Part shown: in pieces, positions 19,055-27,700 of the stretch
Position numbering within the stretch: position 1 is the stretch's first letter
How the letters are laid out: every line of letters starts with the position of its first letter
Assembly: GCF_002223055.1 (NCBI RefSeq)
Contig: NZ_NKFL01000007.1
Span: forward strand, 930,001 to 994,000
Direction: 5' to 3'
DNA length: 64,000 nt
Source: Burkholderia sp. HI2500
GTDB taxonomy: Bacteria; Pseudomonadota; Gammaproteobacteria; Burkholderiales; Burkholderiaceae
Notes under the pieces: model-generated
What the model was told of the DNA's origin: nothing
What the model saw: only the letters and a program-made list of their open reading frames with translations
Database searches by the model: none
Program-made: the position numbers and the translations under genes

Positions 19055-19873
19055 TTACGCCGCGGCCGCTTCCGCCCACGGCGGCCGGAAATCCAGCCCG
19101 AGATGCTGGCTGATCGCCGCGTCGAGCCGCTCCACCGCGTCCCGCTCGATACGCGTGATGCCCGGATGCCAGATGTCGACGAGCAGGCAAACCCGCGGCT
19201 CGTTGCTGTCGTTCCAGCTCTCATGCTCGAACGTATCGTCGAAAATGATCGCGCGCCCGTCCGGCCACTCGCGAATCTCGTCGCCGACGCGCAGCCGCGA
19301 ACCGCGCGGCACGATCAGCGGAAGCTGGCAGGTCAGCTTCAGATTCGTCGTGTCCGTATGCGGCGGAATCCGCGTCCCGCCCTGGATCACCGAAAAGATG
19401 AAGGCGCCGCTCGGGCTGAGGAAGTCCTGCACCTGCCGCATCAGCGCCGCGGTGCGCGGGCAGCGGCGGCAATTCTCCTCGACCTCGGGCTCGCCCTTGC
19501 GCCTGAAATAGAACGACCCCCAGTCGTTGCGCCGGATCGATTCGAAACGCCCGGCCACCTGCTCTTCGTACGGCAGCAGCATCGGCGTGGTCACCTGGGC
19601 GAGAAACTCCTCGCGCAGCACGTCGACCGACGCCTCGAACGTCGACGTGAACGCCTCGAGCGCCGGATAGTCGGACGCCTCGTACCACGGCTTGCCGTCC
19701 AGCCCCGGGAAATAGAACAGCAGCGGCCGCTGATATTTCGGCAACGCGGGCAGCGGAACCCGCCCCGTGTTGATGTCGACGAACTCGATCACGCGTTCGA
19801 GCTCCGCGGTCCCGTACTGCGACACGAGCGCCTCCAGCGTCTCGTGAATCGCGATGCGCATCTCCTGTTTCAA
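19055..19873 (-). CDS. Aspartyl/asparaginyl beta-hydroxylase-family Fe(II)/2-oxoglutarate oxygenase
   Basis: A 272-aa soluble oxygenase. The C-terminal half carries the family's marks in order: HTDTTN at 172-177 (His172 is one iron ligand), DDTFEHESWND at 212-222 (His217 the second), and RVCLLVDIWHP at 227-237 (Arg for 2-oxoglutarate). The family lacks the usual Asp ligand, so the two-His site is normal. It would hydroxylate an amino-acid side chain, either free, on the carrier protein, or in the finished peptide. The start is taken as TTG at 19873, because AAGGAG lies 7 bases upstream; an ATG four codons later would sit directly on its ribosome-binding site. It is the last gene of the operon, 92 bases after the exporter gene and just before the terminator. 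Fold call strong, substrate unknown. Confidence 0.82.
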   Translation of the reverse strand: MKQEMRIAIHETLEALVSQYGTAELERVIEFVDINTGRVPLPALPKYQRPLLFYFPGLDGKPWYEASDYPALEAFTSTFEASVDVLREEFLAQVTTPMLLPYEEQVAGRFESIRRNDWGSFYFRRKGEPEVEENCRRCPRTAALMRQVQDFLSPSGAFIFSVIQGGTRIPPHTDTTNLKLTCQLPLIVPRGSRLRVGDEIREWPDGRAIIFDDTFEHESWNDSNEPRVCLLVDIWHPGITRIERDAVERLDAAISQHLGLDFRPPWAEAAAA

Positions 19874-19965
19874 AGTCGATCTCCTTGGCTATCGTGGGGT
19901 GACAAACAACAAAATTGCCGCTTCCGCATGACGCATCACACATGAATCGAAACGGTGCGCCCGGC

Positions 19966-21213
19966 CTACGCGCGCGCCGTCGTCTTCGCCTCCTCCATCG
20001 GGTCGGCGGCCCAGCCGCCGATCGACGCGCCGTACCCGGCCGCCGCCGCGACCAGCACGCCGACGCCGCACCACACCGCCTGCACGCCCCACTGGCTGAC
20101 CAGGTAGCCGAGCAGGATCGACGCGATCATGCTGCCGAGCTGGAACACCAGCGAAAAGAACGAGACGGCGCGCGATCGCAACGCATCGGGCGTCCGGTGA
20201 TGCAGCACCGCGTTGACCACCGCGCCGGCGATGCCGAGGAACAGCGCGACCCCGCTCAGCACGGCGCCGAACGCGACCACGTGATTCGCCCAGCGCGTCA
20301 GCACGAGGCTCGCGGCGAGCCCGGCGAACGGCAGCGACACGGCGAGCGCCGGCCGTGCGGCGCAATGCTTCATCACGCGATACGACACCCAGCCGCCCGC
20401 GCCCTTGACGACCAGCATCAGCGTGAGGAACAGGCCGAACGCCCAGGTCGCGCCATGCATCGGCACGAGCGTCTTCAGCACCACCGGCCAGTAGCTCTCC
20501 AGCACCGACACGACGCCGCCGAGCAGCATGCAGAGCAGGATCAGCGGCCGCACCGCGCCGCCGTGCCACGCGAAGCGCACCAGTTCGCGCAGGTCGTCGC
20601 GCATCCGGCCGGCCGGCGCGGCCTCGGGCGGCGCCTGCTCCGCCTCGGCGAAAAACCATGACGTCAGGCCCAGCAGCACGATGAACAAGCCGCCTGCGAG
20701 CGCCAGGCCGATCCGGTAAGGGTTGTCGAACAGCCGGCTGCCGATCAGGTCCGGGAGCACGCCGCCGACCAGCGACATGCTTGCCAGCCCGAGCGCGGAG
20801 GCCAGCTCCGCGCGGCCGAGAAAATAAGGAATCCGGTTCGTCTCGCCGTGCTCGCGCAGCAGGCCGACATACCACGCGTCGACGGTGCCGGAACTCATCG
20901 CGCGCGCGACGCCGAAGCTCGCCGCGGCGAGGTACAGCACCGGCTTCTGGCTGAAGCACAGCATCAGCGCGCAGCCGATGCTGTTCATCAGCAGCGAGAT
21001 GCGATAGGTCCGGATCCGGCCCACGCGGTCGGCCATCGCGCCGAACGGCAGTTCCAGCGCGATGGTCGACAGGCTGAACACCGCCGCGTAAAGCCCGATC
21101 TCGAACAGCGTGAAATGGCTGTGCAGCAGGAACAACGTGACGACCGGCAGCACGAGGCCGAAGGTGCCCCACAACGCCGCCTGCTGCAGGCAGTACCGCA
21201 GGTGGACGGTCAT
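19966..21213 (-). CDS. MFS transporter, probable product exporter
   Basis: A 415-aa integral membrane protein with about twelve hydrophobic helices and the MFS cytoplasmic-loop motif after helix 2 (GAMADRVGRIRTYR near residue 61). It probably uses the proton gradient to expel the product of the surrounding NRPS-PKS operon and so gives self-resistance. The start is ATG at 21213; it overlaps the stop of the GNAT gene by four bases (ATGA), a sign of translational coupling. Longer versions starting upstream would run through the GNAT gene in another frame and are rejected. Closest general class is drug efflux (DHA type); the cargo is inferred from context only. Confidence 0.85.
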   Translation of the reverse strand: MTVHLRYCLQQAALWGTFGLVLPVVTLFLLHSHFTLFEIGLYAAVFSLSTIALELPFGAMADRVGRIRTYRISLLMNSIGCALMLCFSQKPVLYLAAASFGVARAMSSGTVDAWYVGLLREHGETNRIPYFLGRAELASALGLASMSLVGGVLPDLIGSRLFDNPYRIGLALAGGLFIVLLGLTSWFFAEAEQAPPEAAPAGRMRDDLRELVRFAWHGGAVRPLILLCMLLGGVVSVLESYWPVVLKTLVPMHGATWAFGLFLTLMLVVKGAGGWVSYRVMKHCAARPALAVSLPFAGLAASLVLTRWANHVVAFGAVLSGVALFLGIAGAVVNAVLHHRTPDALRSRAVSFFSLVFQLGSMIASILLGYLVSQWGVQAVWCGVGVLVAAAAGYGASIGGWAADPMEEAKTTARA

Positions 21214-21653
21214 CGGCCGTCCTTGCCGCCGGACTCGAGCAGCAGGTACTCGCCGTCTTCCGAGCTGCCGGCGCCGATCTCGACGAAACCGCACGCGGCA
21301 TAGAACGCCAGCGCCGGCCCGTTGGCGCGCAGGCACTTGAGCCGGTAACGCGTGGCCGGCCAGCCCGGCAACGCGCGCAGCAGCGCCCGGCCGATGCCGC
21401 TCCGGTGGTGCGACCGGTGCACGTGCAGGTGATGGATGAAATGGTCGGGCTCCCAGACCGACACGAAGCCGGCGAGTCGCCCGCGGTCGTCCTCGGCGAC
21501 CCTCAGCCGCTCGCCTTCCGTCTGGGCCTCGAAATCGGCCAGCTGGAACGCGCCGGCCGGCTGCCAGACGAAGGTCTCGCGGCGCGAGCGCAGGAACAGT
21601 TCGCACAGGGCCGGCGTATCGGCGGCCACGGCGTCACGTACGATGATCTTCAT
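21210..21653 (-). CDS. GNAT-family N-acetyltransferase
   Basis: A 147-aa single-domain acetyltransferase. The acetyl-CoA pyrophosphate loop is visible as HHRSGIGRALLRAL near residues 85-98, preceded by the beta-4 strand HHLHVHRS and followed by LAFYAACGFVEIG, the usual GNAT end. The start is ATG at 21653 with GAGG upstream. It sits 7 bases after the serine hydrolase stop and overlaps the MFS start. In this operon it could acetylate the peptide product, either as a tailoring step or as self-protection; nothing in the sequence decides which. Family secure, substrate unknown. Confidence 0.82.
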   Translation of the reverse strand: MKIIVRDAVAADTPALCELFLRSRRETFVWQPAGAFQLADFEAQTEGERLRVAEDDRGRLAGFVSVWEPDHFIHHLHVHRSHHRSGIGRALLRALPGWPATRYRLKCLRANGPALAFYAACGFVEIGAGSSEDGEYLLLESGGKDGR

Positions 21654-21660
21654 GATGCGC

Positions 21661-23106
21661 TTACCTCGCGGCAGTCGTGGTTGCCGGGCCCGCACAGCCC
21701 GGCAGGCTCGCCATCACGTCGGCGACGAAACGTTCGGTATCCCAACTGTGGTCCACCGTCGCGCCCAGCCGCGTGATGACCGCGCGGCACGACGGCACGA
21801 TCACCACCAGCTGGTGATTGAAGCCGTCCATCATCATCAGGTCCGCCGGCAGCGACGGAAACCGGCGCGCGCCGCCGACGCCGGCGTTCAGCCACAGATG
21901 CGCGCCGAGCCGGCCGTCGTGCCGCGCCGCCTGGGGCGTCGCCATGAAGCGCACCCAGTCCGGCTCGACGATGCGCGTGCCGCGCCACACGCCTTGCTGC
22001 AGGATCAACTGGCCGAGCTTCGACCAGTCCCGCGCCGACGCCAGCATGTAGCTGCCGCCGACCAGCGTGCCCGACGCGTCGGGCTCCATCATCGCGGTGC
22101 GGATGCCGAGCGGCTCGAACAGCCGCGCCCGCGCGAACGGCACGACGTCGAGCGGCCGCGGCGAAATCGCGCGCGCGACGATCTTCGCGACCAGCACGCT
22201 GCCGCCGCTCTGGTAGTCCACCTCGCGGCCGGGCGCGACCTTCAGCGGCCGGCTCGCGACGAAGCGCGCCATGTCGGTCGACTGGTACAGCATCTTCGTC
22301 GTGTCCGAGCCGGGCAGATAGCCTTCCTGGTAATCCAGCCCGCTCGTCCATTGCAGCAGGTTGCGCAACTGGATCGCCTGGCGCGGATCGCCGGGTTGCG
22401 CCCAGTCGTCCAGCAGGTGATCCTGCGTGAGCGTCAGCTTGCCGTCGCGGGCCAGCACACCCGCCAGCAACGCGGTGACGCTTTTCGTCATCGACCAGCC
22501 GAGCAACGGGGTGTCGGCCGTGACGCCCGGCGCATACCGCTCGCCGACGAGCTTGCCATCCTGCCGCACGACCACGGCCAGCGTGTTGCGCAGCGACGCG
22601 GGCGACGGCTCCGCCATCGCGCGATCCAGCACGGCGCTCAGCGCCGGCAGCGGATCGGCCGGCGCGACATCGTCGGCGTTGCCGTAGTGGTCGACGTAGC
22701 CGGCATCGGCCGCGGCGGGCGGCAGCGCGAGGCCGCGGCCCGCCGCGCGCAATGCGTCGATCTCATCGGCCGGCGCGATCGTGCAGCCGAGGCCCGGCCG
22801 GTACAGCGCGACCGTCGAACGCAGCACGCCGAGCCCGGCGGCCTCGACGGTCTGTCGCGCCCGGTCGATCCGGTACGTGACGAAGTTGAACAACGGATTG
22901 ATCGGCTTGACTTCGCGCGCGAACAGCGCACGTGCATCGCCGTCGCCGCCGGCGAGCGCGCGCGCGCACAGGTAGTGCGACGCGTAGCCGGTGGCGGCGG
23001 GCAGCGCCCAATACAGCAGGCCCGCGGCAATCACCAGCAACAGCACGGCCGTGGCGGCGAGCATCTTGAAGGCGGCAGCGACACGGGACGGATGACGATC
23101 CGGCAT
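21661..23106 (-). CDS. Membrane-anchored serine hydrolase of the beta-lactamase/PBP superfamily
   Basis: A 481-aa protein with one N-terminal membrane helix (about 14-35, rich in A/L/V) and a periplasmic catalytic domain. It has the SxxK motif (SMTK near residue 205, Ser nucleophile), a tyrosine motif (YQS near 297) and a late DGFNHQ segment in place of KTG, the pattern of 6-aminohexanoate-dimer-hydrolase-like esterases and amidases. It is therefore probably not a true beta-lactamase. It lies inside the operon, 79 bases after the CmlA-like gene and 7 before the GNAT gene. Because the assembly line lacks a thioesterase, possible jobs are peptide maturation after export (like ClbP in colibactin) or, less likely given the membrane anchor, chain release (like SurE-type thioesterases). 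ATG at 23106 is chosen by AGGA upstream and the signal-anchor position. Confidence 0.75.
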   Translation of the reverse strand: MPDRHPSRVAAAFKMLAATAVLLLVIAAGLLYWALPAATGYASHYLCARALAGGDGDARALFAREVKPINPLFNFVTYRIDRARQTVEAAGLGVLRSTVALYRPGLGCTIAPADEIDALRAAGRGLALPPAAADAGYVDHYGNADDVAPADPLPALSAVLDRAMAEPSPASLRNTLAVVVRQDGKLVGERYAPGVTADTPLLGWSMTKSVTALLAGVLARDGKLTLTQDHLLDDWAQPGDPRQAIQLRNLLQWTSGLDYQEGYLPGSDTTKMLYQSTDMARFVASRPLKVAPGREVDYQSGGSVLVAKIVARAISPRPLDVVPFARARLFEPLGIRTAMMEPDASGTLVGGSYMLASARDWSKLGQLILQQGVWRGTRIVEPDWVRFMATPQAARHDGRLGAHLWLNAGVGGARRFPSLPADLMMMDGFNHQLVVIVPSCRAVITRLGATVDHSWDTERFVADVMASLPGCAGPATTTAAR

Positions 23107-23185
23107 GGGAGTGGTTTCCTGGTTCGACGATTCGACGAGACGAGACGACACGACACGATGCGGACGGCCGCGTGGCCGCCCGCGC

Positions 23186-24781
23186 TCAGAGGATGATTTC
23201 CTTCTTCAGGTACAGCCGCTCGGACTGGATGTCGTGCGCGTGACAGCGGGCGATCAGCTTGTCCGATTCGACGATCGGCAGCGACGTCGGCGCGTATTCG
23301 ATGCTGGAGATGAACTTGAGCCAAGGCTCCGCGCCCATCGCATAGACGAACACCTGGCGCGGCGCGAAGCACTCGACCAGCGGCCACGCGCGCTCGCAGT
23401 CGGAGCCGTTCAGCCGGCGGTTCTGGTCGAACTGCCGCCCGAGCGGCTCGTTCAGGAGCGCGCCGTACAGCCAGGACATCGGCGCGCCCTCGCATTCCAT
23501 GCCGATGAACAGCGTGCCGATCCGGCCGATGCGCTGCGCGATACGCTGGTACAGCTCCGGCTGCAGGTTGTTCGAGTCGGCCGCGAACAGCATGCTCTTG
23601 CCGTCCACCTTCAGCGCGAACGCCATCTTCGCGGCGATATGCAGATCGCCGTGCTCGCCGAGGAATGGCAGCGCCACGATCTCGCCGCCCGGCACGGGCA
23701 CGCTGTCCAGCTCGCCGACCTCGACCACCCGCTCGAACCCGCACGCCTCGAGCGCGAGCCGGATCGACGGGTCCTGCAGGAACCCGCCATGGCTGCGCGG
23801 CACCACCAGCGTGCCGATCCGGTGCCGCAGCTGCAGCAGGCTCTCGAGCACGATGTGATCCTGGTGGTTGTGGGTCAGCAGCACGTAGTCGATGCGCTCG
23901 GGCAGATCCGCGAACGTGAACGGATCGTCGCCCTGGCCGAGCGGATAGCCGACGATCGGATCGGTCAGCAGCGAAAATTCCGCGGTTTCGACCAGCACCG
24001 TCGCATGGTTGAAGTAGCGCACCCGCACCGGCTGCCCCGCGCGCGCCGGCGCCGACGGCGGGCGCGGCGGCGGCGCGTCGGTGAACCAGGTTTCGAGTGC
24101 CGCGCGCCGCTCGGCACCGCCCTCCGCGTGAACCAGCAGGCGGTCGATCAGGTCCGGCGCGGCGCCCGCGTGGCGAGCCGCGAACAGTTCGTCGTACAGC
24201 GCGTCGCGGAACGGCAGGCGGATCTGCACCATGTGCTCGTCGGGAAAGCGCGGCGTGCTGAGCATGAAGCTCCGGTCGTCGCTGGTCGCGAGGAAGCCGT
24301 TCACGCTCTGCAGCGCGTCGAGATAGCCGGCGCTGTCGTACAGCAGCCGCTCGAACAGCCGGTACGACGCGTGGCCGCGCAGGTCGTAGCCCAGCTCGAC
24401 GAAGCCCTTCAACGGCTCGGGCACCCGCGCATACAGCGGCGACAGCGTGTCGCCGCCCCCTTCCCGCGCGAGCAGCTCGTCGAGCTCGCGCAGCGCGTCC
24501 GCCAGCGCCAGCAGCGGCGCGGCGCGCGTGCGGGTGTCGCGGATCAGCGCGTCGACCGCCGGCAAGAGCTCCCGGCCGCCGTTGAGGAACGGCCCGCCGG
24601 CCATTTTCGCGGCGGAACGCCGATGCAGTTCGGGTGCGCGGATGAAGGATTCCATGATGCGCAGGTGCACCTGCTTCATCACCAGCGCGCAGGTCGCCGG
24701 CTGCAGCAGGAACGTCCACGCATACCACTGATTGACCAGCGGTTCGAAGACGACGTTCGGTTTCAGGTAGATCTGGGTCAT
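23186..24781 (-). CDS. CmlA-like dinuclear-iron amino-acid beta-hydroxylase (metallo-beta-lactamase fold)
   Basis: A 531-aa protein with an N-terminal domain of about 250 residues and a metallo-beta-lactamase-fold C-terminal domain. The metal motif THNHQDH places His304, His306, Asp308 and His309; Glu376 (LPFLGEHGD) and Asp402 (AADSNN) follow. Length and this layout, above all the extra Glu, match CmlA, the diiron enzyme of chloramphenicol synthesis that beta-hydroxylates an aminoacyl group on its NRPS carrier. So this is most likely an oxygenase acting on a residue bound to the megasynthase, not a beta-lactamase. The start lies one base past the stop of the NRPS-PKS, so both are translated together. 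Which residue is hydroxylated is unknown. A zinc hydrolase of the same fold is the alternative. Confidence 0.75.
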   Translation of the reverse strand: MTQIYLKPNVVFEPLVNQWYAWTFLLQPATCALVMKQVHLRIMESFIRAPELHRRSAAKMAGGPFLNGGRELLPAVDALIRDTRTRAAPLLALADALRELDELLAREGGGDTLSPLYARVPEPLKGFVELGYDLRGHASYRLFERLLYDSAGYLDALQSVNGFLATSDDRSFMLSTPRFPDEHMVQIRLPFRDALYDELFAARHAGAAPDLIDRLLVHAEGGAERRAALETWFTDAPPPRPPSAPARAGQPVRVRYFNHATVLVETAEFSLLTDPIVGYPLGQGDDPFTFADLPERIDYVLLTHNHQDHIVLESLLQLRHRIGTLVVPRSHGGFLQDPSIRLALEACGFERVVEVGELDSVPVPGGEIVALPFLGEHGDLHIAAKMAFALKVDGKSMLFAADSNNLQPELYQRIAQRIGRIGTLFIGMECEGAPMSWLYGALLNEPLGRQFDQNRRLNGSDCERAWPLVECFAPRQVFVYAMGAEPWLKFISSIEYAPTSLPIVESDKLIARCHAHDIQSERLYLKKEIIL

Positions 24782-24782
24782 G

Positions 24783-27700
24783 TCAGGAATGATCGTGTTC
24801 GACTACGGGAACGGCGGCGTCGGCGACGAGCGCGAGCGCGGCCTCCATGTGCTCGCGCCACCGGCGCAGCAACCGTTCGGCAGTGGCGCGCGTGTGCACG
24901 GTGTTGCTGTAACGGCACTCGAATGCGAGTTCGCCGTCGCCCGCGACGCAGACGAGGTTCAGCAGGTGCGAACGTTGGTCGGTCGCCGCGCGATCCGCGC
25001 CCACCGCCTCGGGCGCGGCGGAGAACCACGCGGAAGGGCGCGCGGCGGCCGCCGAGACGAAATCGACGCTGACCTGCGGCTGCACGCAACGCCGCCACGC
25101 GTCGGCATCGACGCCGGCGGGCGGCGGCACGTCCGCGCCGCCCAGCGCCGCCGGCGGCAGCGCGGCGAGCGCCGCCTCCCACGCGCGCAGCGCGGCGACG
25201 CCCGGCGCGCCGGCGTGCTGCGGCAACAGCAGCGGCACGTCGCAGACGAAGCAGCCGAGCGCGCGCTCGACCGCCGGCCCGTCGTCGAGCCAGTCGCGGC
25301 CGTGCCGGCCGAGATCGGCGACCACCGCGCCGCCCGCCCATTCGGTCAGCGCGCGCGCGGCCGCCGCGATGGCGACGGTGGCGGCTTTCACGCGCAGGCG
25401 CTGCGGCACGACGGTGAGCATCCGTCGCGCCGCGTCGCCCGTCAGCCGGTCGCGCACGACCTGCTGGCTGGCCTCCGCGTTGTCGCCGGGTGCCGCGTGC
25501 CGATCCCGCGGCAGCGCGACGTTGGCCGCCATCGGCGCGAAGTACGCGGCGCTCTCGCCCGCCGCCCGCGCGGCGGCAATGCGCGCGTCCACCGCACGCA
25601 GATAGGCCGGGTACGCGAGCGTCGGCGCGGCCAGTGCCGGCGTCCGGCCGTTCGCATGCGCCGCATATGCGTGGGCCAGGTCGTCCAGCAGCACCGCCCA
25701 GCCATGGCTGTCCGCCACCAGCCCGTGCACGACGAGCAGCAGCCGGTCGCCGGCCGCGCCGCACCGGTAGTGCGCGATCCGGACCAGCGGCCCGTGCGCG
25801 AGATCGAAGCCCAGCTGCAGCGTCGCGCCGTGCGCGGCGATGAAGCGGGCCGCATCGTCCGCCGTGCCGAGGTCGTGGCTGCTGAAGCAGCGCTGCACGG
25901 CGTCCGCGTCCGCCGGCGCGATGCGGCCGGCCAGCGCGTGGGCATCGAATACGCAGCGCAGCCCCGGGTGCGCGTCGAGCAGCGAGCGGAACGCGGCCCG
26001 CAGCGCGTCGGCGTCGAGCGGCTGCGCCGCCTGAACGAGCAGCGAGCGGTTCCAGTGGTGCGCGTGCGGGCGCTGCAACACGCGCCGCTGATACGGCGTC
26101 AGCGGGAATCCGGACGCGTCGTCCGCCTCCGGCCGCACCGTCAGCGGTCGCAGGCATTCGGCCAGGTCCGCGAGGGTCGAGGTCGAGAAGAAGTCCTGAG
26201 GATCGACCGTCCAGCCCGCCCGGTTCAGTTGCGCGACGGCGCGCAACACCAGGATGGAGTCGCCGCCCAGCCCGAAGTAGTTGTCGTCCCGGCCGATCCG
26301 GTCCAGCCGCAGCACGTCGCGCAGCACCGCCAGCAGCGCGCGCAGCGGCGGCGCTTCGTCGCCGTCCGCGGCTTCGTCGGGCAGCACCGCCGTCGACACC
26401 CACTGGCGGTCGATCTTGTCACCGGACGTCTTGGGCAGCGACGGCACGATGGCCAGCGCATGCGGCACCAGGTGCGCCGGCGCCACGCGGCGCAACGCAC
26501 GCAGCCGCGCGCGCGCCGCATCGCGTGGCGTGGCCGGCGCATCCGACGCGTCGGAACCCACGACGATGAACGCCTCCAGGCGCGGCGCCGGCGCATCGGG
26601 CCCGCTCGACAGCCGCACCGCCGCCTCGCGCACGCCGTCCTGGTCGAGCAGCAGCGCCTCCACCTCGGCCAGGTCGACGCGAATCCCGCGCACCTTGATC
26701 TGGCGATCGCTGCGGCCGAGGTAGACCAGTGCGCCGTCCGTATCGCGACGCACGAGGTCGCCGGTGCGATACATGCGCGCGCCCGGCTGGCCGGCGAACG
26801 GATCGGGCAGGAAGGCGGCGGCCGTCTGCCCGGGCCGGCCCGGATAGCCGCTCGCGAGCGCACTGCCGCCCAGGTAGAGCTCGCCGCGGCACAGCGGCGG
26901 CACCGGTTGCAGGTGCGCGTCGAGCACATAGGCGGTGGTGCCCGGCAGCGGCGCGCCGATCGGCACGTCGCGTTCGTCCGGGCGCGCGGCGGTCGGCACG
27001 TCGTGCACGACGGACGTGATCACGCTTTCCGTCAGCCCGTACGCGTTCATCAGCGCCACGCGGCCGCCCGTCACGGCGCGCCATGCCTGCACCGCCGCGA
27101 GCGGCACCGTCTCGCTGCCCGTCACGACCAGGCGCAGCCGCGCCGGCAGCGCGGCCTCGCCGAGCCGGATCGCACGCACCCATTCGCGCCAGAACGACGC
27201 GGGCAGGTTGAGAACGGTCGCGCGCTGCGTATCGAGCAGGCCGCTGAACGCACCGAGCGTCGGCCATGCCGCGCGATCGAGCAACAGCAGGCAGGCGCCG
27301 GCGGACAGCGTCGTGAAAATCTCCTCGATCGACACGTCGAACACGAGCGACGAGAACTGCACGACGCGGTCGTCTGCGGTCATCCGGTACGCGGCGCACA
27401 GCGCCTGGATCTTGTGCGCGACGGCCCGATGGCTGACGTCGACGCCCTTCGGCACGCCGGTCGAGCCGGACGTGAACAGCGTATAGGCGGCCTGCTGCGG
27501 ATCGATGCACGCGGGCAGCGCGCCGGCGGGCGCATCGCCCAGCACGGCAAACGCGATCGCCGCGCATCCGGGCCATGCCGGCGCCGCCGCCGTGGCGTCG
27601 TGCACGAGCAGCACCGGCGCCGCCTGCGACAGGATCGCGTGCTGCCGCGCGGCCGGCGCGGCGGGATCGAGCGGCAGGTAGGTCGCCCCGGCGTGCAGCA

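Noticed and set aside
21661..23106. Class C beta-lactamase
   Set aside because: It has SxxK and a Tyr motif but no KTG, carries a membrane anchor and lies in a biosynthetic operon; the true AmpC-type gene is at 51634-52803.
23186..24781. Metallo-beta-lactamase (antibiotic resistance)
   Set aside because: The large N-terminal domain, the extra Glu ligand and coupling to the NRPS point to a CmlA-type hydroxylase.
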